From Sulfurivermis fontis (GTDB lineage: Bacteria; Pseudomonadota; Gammaproteobacteria; Thiohalomonadales; Thiohalomonadaceae): DNA of 64,000 bases. The stretch spans positions 2,472,501-2,536,500 of the forward strand of contig NZ_AP018724.1 in the NCBI RefSeq assembly GCF_004001245.1, read 5' to 3'. Both the position numbers and the translations under genes were made by a program. Below are positions 8,381 through 16,786 of this stretch, piece after piece; positions within the stretch are counted from its first letter, which is position 1, and each line of letters begins with the position of its first letter. The notes under the pieces were generated by a model. That model was not told where the DNA came from and made no database searches. It saw only the letters and a program-made list of their open reading frames with translations.

Positions 8381-9346
8381 ATGCGCCTCGCCCTGCTTCC
8401 TCTGCTCCTGCTGCTGGCCCTGGTCAGCCTCATGCTGGGCCTGACAGTGGGCAGCGTGCCCGTGCCGCTGGATGCGGTGTGGCCAGCGCTGTGGCACAGC
8501 GACACGCTGCACAGCGCCGTGATTCTGGAACTGCGCCTGCCGCGCCTGCTCGCCGCCTTCGCCGTGGGCGGGCTGCTCGCCGTGGCCGGCGCCCTTCTGC
8601 AGGTACTGCTGCGCAATCCGCTGGCCGACCCCTACATCCTCGGTGTCTCCGGCGGCGCCGCGGTGGCGGCCCTGCTGGCCATGCTCGCCGGCCTCGGCGG
8701 CGTGTGGGTGAGCGGCGGCGCGCTGCTGGGTGCGCTCGGTTCCGTGCTGCTGGTATTCGGCCTCGCCCACGGCGGCGGCGGCTGGACACCGACGCGGCTG
8801 CTGCTCACCGGTGTGGTGGTGGCGGCACTGTGGGGCGCGCTGATCAGTTTCCTGCTGGCCGTGGCGCCGGAACACCATCTGCGCGGCATGTTGTTCTGGC
8901 TGATGGGCGACCTGTCCCACGGCGGCGAGTGGCGCGCGCCGCTGGCACTGCTGCTGCTCGGCCTGCTGCTGTTGCTCCCCTTCGCCCGCGAACTGAACCT
9001 CCTCGCCCGCGGCGAGATTACCGCCGGCAGCCTTGGCGTGCATGTCGGCCGCCTGCGCCTGGTGGTCTACTTCGCCGCCTCGCTGCTTACCGCCGCCGCC
9101 GTCACCAGCGCCGGCAGCGTCGGCTTCATCGGCCTCATCGTGCCGCACATGCTGCGCCTCGTCGCCGGTTCCAATCACCGCCTGCTGCTGCCTGCCAGCG
9201 CCCTGCTCGGCGGCAGCCTGCTGATGCTGGCCGACACCCTGGCGCGCAGTCTCATCGCACCGCAACAGTTGCCGGTGGGCGTGCTCACCGCCCTCATCGG
9301 CGCGCCGGTATTCCTGTATCTGCTCCGGCGCGAGGCGGTTCGTTGA
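8381..9346 (+). CDS. FecCD/BtuC-type ABC transporter permease
   Basis: This is a very hydrophobic protein of 321 residues with about nine to ten membrane helices. It has the FecCD-family stretches PRLLAAFAVGGLLAVAGALL, NPLADPYILG and SAGSVGFIGLIVPH. Such permeases import cobalamin, haem or ferric siderophores with an ATPase and a periplasmic binding protein. I chose ATG 8381 because the alternative TTG at 8366 overlaps the previous stop. The ATPase gene follows with a TGATG overlap. No binding protein or TonB receptor is adjacent, so the substrate stays open. Confidence 0.92.
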   Translation: MRLALLPLLLLLALVSLMLGLTVGSVPVPLDAVWPALWHSDTLHSAVILELRLPRLLAAFAVGGLLAVAGALLQVLLRNPLADPYILGVSGGAAVAALLAMLAGLGGVWVSGGALLGALGSVLLVFGLAHGGGGWTPTRLLLTGVVVAALWGALISFLLAVAPEHHLRGMLFWLMGDLSHGGEWRAPLALLLLGLLLLLPFARELNLLARGEITAGSLGVHVGRLRLVVYFAASLLTAAAVTSAGSVGFIGLIVPHMLRLVAGSNHRLLLPASALLGGSLLMLADTLARSLIAPQQLPVGVLTALIGAPVFLYLLRREAVR

Positions 9347-10116
9347 TGGAACTGCTGCGCGCCGTCTCTCTCGACATCGCTGTTGCCGGCCGGCCGCTGG
9401 TGCAGCATCTCAACCTGACCGTGTGCCGCGGCCAGTGCTGGGCCCTGCTGGGCGCCAACGGCGCCGGCAAGACCACCCTGCTGCATACCCTCGCCGGGCT
9501 GCGTCCGGCACAGGGCGGCAGCCTGTGGCTGCAGGGCACCCCGCTGGCGCGGCTGCCGCGCCGCGCCATCGCGCAGCGCCTCGGCCTGTTGCCGCAGGAC
9601 AGCAGCGACAACTTTCCCGCCACCGTGCTGGAAACCGCGCTCATCGGCCGCCATCCCCACCTCGGCCGCTGGCAGAACGAAACGGCGCAGGATGTGGCGC
9701 TGGCGCGCCGGGCCCTGGCCCAGGTGGGACTCACCGGCCACGAGGAGCGTCCCTGTCACACGCTGTCCGGCGGCGAGCGTCGCCGTCTCGCCCTGGCCAC
9801 CCTGCTCACCCAGGCACCGCTCCTGCTGCTGCTGGATGAACCGAGCAATCACCTCGACCTGCATCACCAGATCGCTGCCCTGCGGCATCTGCGCGGCCTG
9901 GCCGACAGCGGGGAGCACGGCGTGCTGATGGCGCTGCACGATGTCAATCTCGCCGCGCGCTACTGCGATCATGCACTGCTGCTGTTCGGCGACGGCCAGT
10001 GGCAGGCCGGTCCGACGGCAACACTGCTCAACGTCGAGACACTGTCGCAGCTCTACCGCCACCCGGTAACGGAGATCAGCGGCCCAGATGGCCAACGCGC
10101 CTTTCTGCCGCGCTGA
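9346..10116 (+). CDS. ABC transporter ATP-binding protein (BtuD/FecE/HmuV type)
   Basis: The 256-residue ATPase has Walker A GANGAGKTT (36-44), a Q-loop at LLPQDS, signature LSGGERRR, Walker B LLLLLDEP with SNHLDL, and the switch His in ALHDVNLAARYCD. These fit the iron-chelate/cobalamin importer branch. It is translationally coupled to the permease (the stop and start share the A at 9346). With no binding protein gene here, import of cobalamin, haem or a siderophore are all possible. Confidence 0.92.
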   Translation: MELLRAVSLDIAVAGRPLVQHLNLTVCRGQCWALLGANGAGKTTLLHTLAGLRPAQGGSLWLQGTPLARLPRRAIAQRLGLLPQDSSDNFPATVLETALIGRHPHLGRWQNETAQDVALARRALAQVGLTGHEERPCHTLSGGERRRLALATLLTQAPLLLLLDEPSNHLDLHHQIAALRHLRGLADSGEHGVLMALHDVNLAARYCDHALLLFGDGQWQAGPTATLLNVETLSQLYRHPVTEISGPDGQRAFLPR

Positions 10117-10181
10117 CGCTGGCTGGCGCCGCGGCGACGGCGTAAAGTGGCAAGCATTACCAGTACTACGGAGAACCCGCC

Positions 10182-11678
10182 ATGTTTGAAGTCGCCGAAC
10201 TGGGCCACAAGATCAAGAAGCGCGATTACGACGCCCGGGAGCCGGAGCTGCGCACCGACCTGCTGCTGGTACAGGAGGCGCTGAAGGAGGCCAAGTTCCC
10301 CGTACTGATACTGGTTTCCGGCGTCGACGGCGCCGGCAAGGGCGACGTGATCAACCAGCTCAATGCCTGGTTCGACCCGCGCTGGCTGCGCGCCTATGCC
10401 TTCGGCCCGATGAGCGACGAGGAGCGCGAACGCCCCGAATACTGGCGCTTCTGGCGCGCCCTGCCGCCCAAGGGTCAGATCGGACTGTACGTCGGCTCCT
10501 GGTACAGCCGCCCCATCGCCGATCGCGTCAACAAAGTGATCAACGATGCGGAACTGGAGCGTGACCTGACCCGCATCAACGCCTTCGAGGAAACCCTGGT
10601 CGATGACGGCGCGCTGATCATCAAGTTCTGGCTGCACCTGTCGGAAAGCGCGCAGCGCCAGCGCATGAAAGAGCTGGAAGAAAATCCGGCCACACGCTGG
10701 CGCGTCACCGCGCTGGACAAAAAGCACCTCAAGCAATACAAAAAATTTCGTGCCGTGGCCGAGCATACCCTGCGCAACACCAGCACCGGTGACGCCCCCT
10801 GGATCATCGTCGAGGCCACCGACAAACGTTACCGCAACCTCACCGTCGGTCAGCACATCCTCGAACGCATCAGCGCCCGCCTGCAGAATCAGGCGGAGGG
10901 CCGGCCGCCCCAACCGCACCTCAAGCCCATCGCCGCCCCCGAGGTCGGTGAGCAGGTGAGCGTCCTCGGCAACCTCGACATGAACAGTGCGCTATCCAAG
11001 GACAAATACAAAAAGCAGCTGCCCAAGTACCAGGGCAAGCTGGGCGAACTGGCGCGCCAGGCGCGCGAGCGCGGGGTCTCCAGCATCGTGGTGCTGGAGG
11101 GCTGGGACGCCGCCGGCAAGGGCGGACTCATCCGCCGCATCATTCCGGCGCTGGATGCACGCAGCTACCAGATCATCCCCATCGCCGCGCCCACCGACGA
11201 AGAACGCGCCCACCACTATCTCTGGCGCTTCTGGCGCCACATCCCGCGCGGCGGCAACGTCACCATCTACGATCGCAGCTGGTATGGCCGCGTGCTGGTG
11301 GAGCGGGTCGAAGGATATGCGCGACAGGAGGAATGGATGCGCGCCTACGCCGAGATCAACCAGTTCGAGGAGATGCTCACCGAGCACGGCATCGTGCTGC
11401 TCAAGTTCTGGCTGCACATCACCCAGGACGAGCAGCTCAGGCGCTTCCAGGAGCGGGAGAAGACCCCGTTCAAGCACTACAAGATCACCGAGGAAGACTA
11501 CCGCAACCGCGAGAAATGGGACGCCTACGAAATCGCCGTCAACGACATGGTCGAGCGCACCAGTACCGAATACGCGCCCTGGCACCTCATCGAAGCCAAC
11601 GACAAGAACTACGCCCGAGTGAAGGCGCTGCGCATCTTCAGCGAACGGCTGGGCCAGGTACTGGCGACAGAAAAGTAG
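10182..11678 (+). CDS. pap: Polyphosphate:AMP phosphotransferase (tandem PPK2, class II)
   Basis: A 498-residue cytosolic enzyme made of two PPK2 domains. The N-terminal one has a P-loop GVDGAGKG at 47-54, the C-terminal one GWDAAGKG at 307-314. The lid regions and FWRALPPKG/FWRHIPRGG motifs follow in each half. Two-domain PPK2 proteins of this length phosphorylate AMP to ADP at the expense of polyphosphate. It converges with a Na/Pi cotransporter gene only six bases away, and ppk1, ppx and a CHAD gene lie 17-22 kb downstream, so phosphate storage is a theme. Confidence 0.93.
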   Translation: MFEVAELGHKIKKRDYDAREPELRTDLLLVQEALKEAKFPVLILVSGVDGAGKGDVINQLNAWFDPRWLRAYAFGPMSDEERERPEYWRFWRALPPKGQIGLYVGSWYSRPIADRVNKVINDAELERDLTRINAFEETLVDDGALIIKFWLHLSESAQRQRMKELEENPATRWRVTALDKKHLKQYKKFRAVAEHTLRNTSTGDAPWIIVEATDKRYRNLTVGQHILERISARLQNQAEGRPPQPHLKPIAAPEVGEQVSVLGNLDMNSALSKDKYKKQLPKYQGKLGELARQARERGVSSIVVLEGWDAAGKGGLIRRIIPALDARSYQIIPIAAPTDEERAHHYLWRFWRHIPRGGNVTIYDRSWYGRVLVERVEGYARQEEWMRAYAEINQFEEMLTEHGIVLLKFWLHITQDEQLRRFQEREKTPFKHYKITEEDYRNREKWDAYEIAVNDMVERTSTEYAPWHLIEANDKNYARVKALRIFSERLGQVLATEK

Positions 11679-11684
11679 CCGGCG

Positions 11685-13388
11685 CTAAGCCGCCTTGTCT
11701 TCCGACGCCGGTTGCTCCGCGGCTGGCTCTTCGGCCGGTGTCGGTTCTTCCTTCTTCTGCCGCGTCGCCGCCGCCAGGTCCAACAGGCGATGCAGATAGC
11801 GCGCCCCCTTCACCGCCTGCTGCAACAGCCGGCGGATACGGCTGTAGAAATCCAGCAACTCCACCATCTGCTCGGTGCGCAGGCGCCCCTCGCTGCCGGC
11901 ACGCAGCAGGTGCGCCTTGAGCGACTGGTAGGCATCCTCCATCGCCGCCAGCATGCGATCCGCGGCGGCGCTGTCATAACCTGCCGCCTGCGGGTCCGCC
12001 GCCTGCAACAGTTTCAGGGCATCGGCGCGGAAGAAGGTGATCTCGGAGATCAACGGCTCGTCCTGCAACACACTCATGCGTTCCTGCATCTGCGCGGCGT
12101 TGTCCGCGAGATCGGCCACCGAGGTGTAGTAGCGCGCCACGCGCAGCGCATCCGGCAGGGACTCGTCGAACTCCGCCGGCAGCGTCGTGCGCTGCATCTG
12201 CACCGCGAACTGGCCCACTGCCTCGACCAGGCTGGCGATGGCCAGCTTGTCCGACGTCATCAGATTGGCCGGCGCGGTGCGCTCGGCCGTCAGCGTCATC
12301 TGCGCCATATCACGCGCCATGCCGCCGATACGTGCCAGTTCCAGCGCCACCGCATCGATTGCCAGGGTCGGCGTCGCCAGCACGTTCTTGTCCAGGTAAC
12401 GCGGCTTGCCCAGTTCCTCCTCGGCCGTGCGGAAGCGGCGGCTGAGAAAAGTCACCAGGCGCGGCGTCAGCGGCCACAGCAACGCCACACCGAGCAGCTT
12501 CGAGGCGGTGTGGAATAGGGCCAGGGTGATGGCGGGGCTGTCCTCCAGCGCCAGGATATGGGCGGTGGCATCCACCGCCGTGAGCATCAGCGGCAGGATC
12601 AGCAAGGCGGCGATCGCCACCAGGATGTTGAACAACACATGGGCGGCGGCCACCCGCTTGGCGCTGGAGGTGGCGCCGATCACCGCCAGCGCGGCGGTGG
12701 AGGTGGTGCCGACATTGGCGCCGATAACCGCGGCGGCCGCCGCCGTGAGCGGCACCATGCCGCCCATCGTCGCGGTGAGGATCAGGGCGATGGAGGCGCT
12801 GGACGACTGCATCAGCAGGGTGAGCAGGAAGCCGATGCCGACGAAGATCAACACGGTGTCGATGCCGCCGCCCCCCAGTTCGGCCAGGGGCACCCGCTGC
12901 CCCAATCCCTCGAAGGCGCTCTTCAACACGTCGACACCGAGGAAAAACAGACCGAAACCCACCAGCGCATCACCCACCGCGGCGCGACGGGAATGAGTGC
13001 CGGTGAGGCGCAGGGCGGCGCCGATGCCGATGAAGGGCAGCGCCAGCGCCTGCACGTTGATCTTGAAACCGACGATGGCCACCAGCCAGCTGGTGGTGGT
13101 GGTGCCGACGTTGGCGCCGTAGATGACGCCCACGCTCTGCACCAGGGACAGCAGGCCGGCGTTGACGAAACCAATGGTCGCCACCGTCACCGCGCTGGAC
13201 GATTGCACCATGGAGGTGATCAGCACACCGGCGAAGATGCCGCGCAAGGGCGTGCGCGTCCACTGGCCAAGGATATGGCGCAGTGCCGGCCCGGCGGCGA
13301 GCTTGAGACCATCGGTCATCATGCGCATGCCGAGCAGAAACAGGCCAATACCGCCGATGAAACTGCCGAACAATCCGAAATCCATCAC
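11685..13388 (-). CDS. Na+/Pi cotransporter family protein with PhoU-like C-terminus
   Basis: This 567-residue protein begins with two NptA/PNaS repeats. Each carries the Gln-Ser-Ser-Ser signature (MVQSSSAVTVATIGF, MQSSSASIALI) and a GANVGTT motif. About eight to ten membrane helices fill the first 310 residues, followed by a 200-residue helical cytosolic domain resembling PhoU. YjbB-type relatives move phosphate, in E. coli outward. The gene ends six bases from the PPK2 gene in convergent orientation. A MITE (13474-13626) lies 85 bases upstream of its start. Confidence 0.92.
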   Translation of the reverse strand: MMDFGLFGSFIGGIGLFLLGMRMMTDGLKLAAGPALRHILGQWTRTPLRGIFAGVLITSMVQSSSAVTVATIGFVNAGLLSLVQSVGVIYGANVGTTTTSWLVAIVGFKINVQALALPFIGIGAALRLTGTHSRRAAVGDALVGFGLFFLGVDVLKSAFEGLGQRVPLAELGGGGIDTVLIFVGIGFLLTLLMQSSSASIALILTATMGGMVPLTAAAAAVIGANVGTTSTAALAVIGATSSAKRVAAAHVLFNILVAIAALLILPLMLTAVDATAHILALEDSPAITLALFHTASKLLGVALLWPLTPRLVTFLSRRFRTAEEELGKPRYLDKNVLATPTLAIDAVALELARIGGMARDMAQMTLTAERTAPANLMTSDKLAIASLVEAVGQFAVQMQRTTLPAEFDESLPDALRVARYYTSVADLADNAAQMQERMSVLQDEPLISEITFFRADALKLLQAADPQAAGYDSAAADRMLAAMEDAYQSLKAHLLRAGSEGRLRTEQMVELLDFYSRIRRLLQQAVKGARYLHRLLDLAAATRQKKEEPTPAEEPAAEQPASEDKAA

Positions 13389-13473
13389 GCCATCCAGCTA
13401 CGGGCACCGCACCGCTCCAGGCAGCATTGCGCAGCGCAATATCAAGGAAACATCACCCGTCCGACAAGGTTAG

Positions 13474-13626
13474 GGAAGCTCTGAATAAGTTCAGAGCTTC
13501 CGCGGCACAGGGATGTGCCGCCATTTTTCAACGACGATAAGTCGTTGAAAAATGAAGCCAAGCGAAAATCACACTTTTCGCTTGGCGTGGTCTGAGAAGT
13601 CCAGGATGGACTTATTCAGACCTTCC
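13474..13626 (+). mobile_element. MITE copy A, short form (153 bp), flanked by TTAG
   Basis: Outer ends are GGAAGCTCTGAATAAG and CTTATTCAGACCTTCC. TTAG stands directly on both sides (13470-13473 and 13627-13630). Internal hairpins in order are a 12-bp-arm palindrome at the left end, GCGGCACA/TGTGCCGC, a 14-bp-arm hairpin ending GTCGTTGAAAAATG, GCCAAGCGAAAA/TTTTCGCTTGGC and AAGTCC/GGACTT. Compared with the long form it lacks a 52-bp block. It lies upstream of the Na/Pi transporter and downstream of the SirB2 gene. There is no ORF worth annotating and no transposase, so it must be moved in trans. Confidence 0.9.
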
Positions 13627-13647
13627 TTAGCACTGGCCATGCCGCCC

Positions 13648-14010
13648 TCACGCCAGCCAGGCCAGCGGCGTGCGCGTCAATGCCACCGAGACGATGTAGG
13701 CGAATACCGCCAGTGCCGCCGCCACCTGCCAGGCCTTGCCCTGCCGGAGCGCCACGGCACCGAGCAGGATATAGAGCAGCAGCGCTGTCAGCTTGGCCAG
13801 CAACCAGGGCTGGTCCTGCGGCCACCAGCGGTACAGCCACAACATGGCGAGCCCGCTGAAGAACAGGGCGCTATCCACCACATGGGGCGCGGTGCGCACC
13901 CAGCGTCGGCGCAGCCGCTGCGGGGCGGTCAGGCGCCACCAACCACGCAGGGCAAAACCGCAGAAGGATAGAACCGCGCAGGTGATGTGGAAGTGTTTCA
14001 GCCAGAGCAT
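13648..14010 (-). CDS. SirB2-family integral membrane protein
   Basis: This 120-residue protein has four hydrophobic helices. The opening MLWLKHFHITCAVLSFCGF and the internal RxWxRxxPHVVDSALFFSGL are typical of SirB2. The family was named as an invasion-gene upregulator in Salmonella, but its biochemical role is not established. The gene stands alone, with MITE copy A 21 bases past its stop. Confidence 0.85.
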   Translation of the reverse strand: MLWLKHFHITCAVLSFCGFALRGWWRLTAPQRLRRRWVRTAPHVVDSALFFSGLAMLWLYRWWPQDQPWLLAKLTALLLYILLGAVALRQGKAWQVAAALAVFAYIVSVALTRTPLAWLA

Positions 14011-14086
14011 GACCGCACTATACCATTGTGCTCACCCGCCCCGGCAGGGGTGGCGCCGGCGCCGTCCATGCGCAACACTTGCCGAC

Positions 14087-14464
14087 ATGAAGATCGAACC
14101 GCCCGCCGACGACCTCGGTCTGCAACACCTCAAGACCACCGACCGCAGCAAGGGCCGGGTGGCACAGGTGGATCACGTGGAACGCGGCAACCGCATCGCC
14201 TCCAGCGAGGAGCGTCATGCCCTGAGGGAGGAAAATCCACCGCTGCCGGCGCGGCGCCAGGAACGACAATCGCCGCCACCGACGCGTGAACCCCGGCCGC
14301 GCCAGGGCGAGCGGCGCAGCGGCCAGGACCGGCGCCGGGAGCAGAAGCCCACGCCACTCGATACCCGCAGCCCCCATGAACGGCGCACCCGGCAACGCCG
14401 CGCCGAGGATCAGCAGACGGACGCCGAGCACACGCCGCCCGGCGGCATCGACGAACTGGCGTGA
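14087..14464 (+). CDS. Charged, low-complexity protein of unknown function
   Basis: The 125-residue product starts MKIEPPADDLGLQHLKTTDR. It is dominated by Arg, Glu, Gln and Pro, with RRQERQ, GERRSGQDRRRE and PHERRTRQRRAEDQ. There are no membrane segments, and it is probably disordered. ATG 14087 is the start that leaves out an unlikely upstream extension. I do not recognise a domain. Basic ERRSGxDRRR-type repeats occur in nucleic-acid- or membrane-associated linkers, but that is only a resemblance. It precedes tcdA by 70 bases. Confidence 0.55.
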   Translation: MKIEPPADDLGLQHLKTTDRSKGRVAQVDHVERGNRIASSEERHALREENPPLPARRQERQSPPPTREPRPRQGERRSGQDRRREQKPTPLDTRSPHERRTRQRRAEDQQTDAEHTPPGGIDELA

Positions 14465-14533
14465 CACTTCCGCCGGCCGCTGCCGCTGCGCTACACTGCC
14501 GCGCGACCTGTGCGCACAACCACGCTTCCCGCC

Positions 14534-15322
14534 ATGCCCACCGACGATCGCTTTGCCGCCATCCGCCGCCTCTATGGGGAACAGGGGGCCCAGCTCATCC
14601 GTCGGTTGCACATCTGCGTGGTGGGTGTCGGCGGCGTCGGCTCCTGGGCGGTGGAGGCGCTGGCACGCAGCGGCGTCGGCACCATCACCCTCATCGACAA
14701 CGACACCATCGCCCTGTCGAACGTCAACCGGCAGATCCACACGCTGGAATCCACCGTTGGGCGGCCCAAGGTAGCGGTGATGGCGGAACGTACGCGCGAA
14801 ATCAATCCGGCCTGCAACGTGCACGCCATCGACGATTTCCTCACCATGCAGACGCTGCCGGAATACATCAGCAGGGAACGCGGCTACGACTATGTCATCG
14901 ATGCCATCGACAGCATCAAGTTCAAGTCGGCGCTGATCCACCACTGCCGCCGCAACAAGATCCCGGTGATCATGACCGGCGGCGCCGGCGGCCTGACCGA
15001 TCCGACCAAGATCCAGATTGCCGACCTCAGCAAGACCCACCACGATGCCCTCGCCGCCAAGGTACGCGCGCAACTGCGCAACGACTACGGCTTTCCCGCC
15101 GCCGGAAAACGCATGGGGGTGGAGTGCGTGTTCTCCAGTCAGCAGCAGCTCTATCCCCAGGCCGACGGTACGGTATGCCACGCAAAGCCCGGCATCCACG
15201 GCGTGTCCCTCGACTGCCGCTTCGGCTACGGCTCGGCCACCTTCGTCACCGCCACCTTCGGCTTCTTCGCCGTCGCCCGCGCCATCGACAAGGCCCTGCA
15301 CCGGTGTCTGGCGCAGAAATAG
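14534..15322 (+). CDS. tcdA: tRNA threonylcarbamoyladenosine dehydratase TcdA (CsdL)
   Basis: The 262-residue protein is an E1-like ATP-dependent enzyme. It has the nucleotide-binding VVGVGGVGSWAVEALARSG, the DNDTIALSNVNRQI motif, DAIDSIKFKSALI and GGAGGLTDPTKIQ. TcdA cyclises t6A37 in ANN-decoding tRNAs to ct6A. ATG 14534 (MPTDDRFAAIRRLYG) matches family starts; an upstream ATG at 14510 would add eight residues. It converges with the YihY gene. Confidence 0.93.
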   Translation: MPTDDRFAAIRRLYGEQGAQLIRRLHICVVGVGGVGSWAVEALARSGVGTITLIDNDTIALSNVNRQIHTLESTVGRPKVAVMAERTREINPACNVHAIDDFLTMQTLPEYISRERGYDYVIDAIDSIKFKSALIHHCRRNKIPVIMTGGAGGLTDPTKIQIADLSKTHHDALAAKVRAQLRNDYGFPAAGKRMGVECVFSSQQQLYPQADGTVCHAKPGIHGVSLDCRFGYGSATFVTATFGFFAVARAIDKALHRCLAQK

Positions 15323-15328
15323 ATACAC

Positions 15329-16642
15329 TCACCGCCCGGTGACCAGATCCTTGAGGGTCTTGCCGGCCAGGGCATCGTTGCGCGCCTGCTGCACGCGATC
15401 GACCAGGCGGTCCACCGGCTCCAGATCGAGGGCGTGGGGGCTGACGTGATGCACCGATTCCTCCGCGCTGCGCAGGATGTCGAGCACTTCGCTCACGGGG
15501 ATGTAGTCGGGATCGCGCGCCAGCAGATAACCGGGATGCTCGTCGCCGGTCTCCGCCAGCAGGCCGCGCTGTTCCAGTGCCCGCAGCAAATCGGCGACGG
15601 CGTCACCGGGCAGACCCAGGCGCTGCACCAGCGCATCCTGCGTCCAGCGCGGCCGCCCCTGCATGTAGGCATCGGTGATGAGATACAGCAGCACCAGGCC
15701 GGCGCGCTCCTTGAGACGGTTGCTGAAACGGAAGGCTTCGCGCTGCAGGCGGACCTGCTGCGGGTGCTGATGGAAGTAGCTGATCTGCGCGCCGAACAGC
15801 AGGATGAACCAGCTCAGGTAGAGCCAGATGAGGAAGAACATCAGAATGGCGAAGCCGGAATATACCGCGGTGTACTTGGTGGAGCTGGCCACGAAGGTGG
15901 CGAAGCCGAATCCGGAGGCCTGCCACATGATGCCGCTGATCACCGCGCCCACCAGGGCGGAACGCAGGCGCACCTTGGTGTTGGGGATGAACATGTAGAC
16001 GAAGGTGAAGGCGGCGATGATCAGCAGGAACGGAATCGACTTGCCGGTCAATGCCACCAGCTGGCCGATCACCGGCACCTCCAGCATCATCTGCACCAGG
16101 GTGGAACTCATCAGGGTGGCCGTCATGCCGAGGGCGGAGAACACCAGCACCGGCCCCACCAGGATCACGCTCAGATAATCGGAGAAGCGGCGCGGCAGGC
16201 TGCGCGTGCGCGACACACGCCAGACATAGTTGAAGGAACTCTCCACCTTCTGCGTCAGTGAGATCACCGTATAGATGAGCAGGCCGACACCCACCGAACC
16301 GAGCACACCCACCTTCATGTTGTCGACGAAGGACAGGATGTGCAGCGTGATCTCTTCGCCGCGCGCGCCGAGCGGCTCCAGGTAGGTGAGCAGCATGGGC
16401 TCGATCTGGTTGTGCACGCCGAGGGCCTTGAGCACGGAAAAACTCACCGCCAGCAGCGGCACCAGCGACAGCAGCGTGGTGTAGACCAGGCTCATGGCAC
16501 GCAGGGTGAGCTGGCCGCCGGCCAGCTCCTGCCCCATCACCAGGATCACCCGCAGGATCGGGAACAACCGGCGCCACAACGCACCGGCTGCCTCGTCCTC
16601 CCACAGTTCGTGCCACAGAAAATGCTTCAATCGACTCCACAT
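15329..16642 (-). CDS. YihY/BrkB-family inner membrane protein
   Basis: This 437-residue protein carries the family hallmarks LTLRAMSLVYTTLLSLVPLLAVSFSVLKALG and a conserved six-helix core up to about residue 290. A soluble C-terminal region follows (about 290-430) that looks like a winged-helix module, common in the longer branch. Family members were once called ribonuclease BN, but that assignment was wrong, and they are now regarded as putative transporters or envelope proteins. It ends seven bases from tcdA. Confidence 0.88.
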   Translation of the reverse strand: MWSRLKHFLWHELWEDEAAGALWRRLFPILRVILVMGQELAGGQLTLRAMSLVYTTLLSLVPLLAVSFSVLKALGVHNQIEPMLLTYLEPLGARGEEITLHILSFVDNMKVGVLGSVGVGLLIYTVISLTQKVESSFNYVWRVSRTRSLPRRFSDYLSVILVGPVLVFSALGMTATLMSSTLVQMMLEVPVIGQLVALTGKSIPFLLIIAAFTFVYMFIPNTKVRLRSALVGAVISGIMWQASGFGFATFVASSTKYTAVYSGFAILMFFLIWLYLSWFILLFGAQISYFHQHPQQVRLQREAFRFSNRLKERAGLVLLYLITDAYMQGRPRWTQDALVQRLGLPGDAVADLLRALEQRGLLAETGDEHPGYLLARDPDYIPVSEVLDILRSAEESVHHVSPHALDLEPVDRLVDRVQQARNDALAGKTLKDLVTGR

Positions 16643-16786
16643 GGCGTCATGCCCCAGAACGCGCCCACGGCAGGCGCAGCTTTGTATTCAGTGCAGGCTA
16701 ACCAGTTGCCGCCGGCTTGGCAATGTCACAGCGCTGTCACACCGGACGGCTAGGCTGTGTCTCCCCTCTCGTCCTGGAACCATGTC

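Noticed and set aside
8047-9345. N-terminal extension of the ABC ATPase open frame
   Set aside because: The frame is open upstream through the GGDEF and permease genes, but the ATPase domain starts at the ATG 9346, which overlaps the permease stop. The extension is Arg/Pro-rich shadow.
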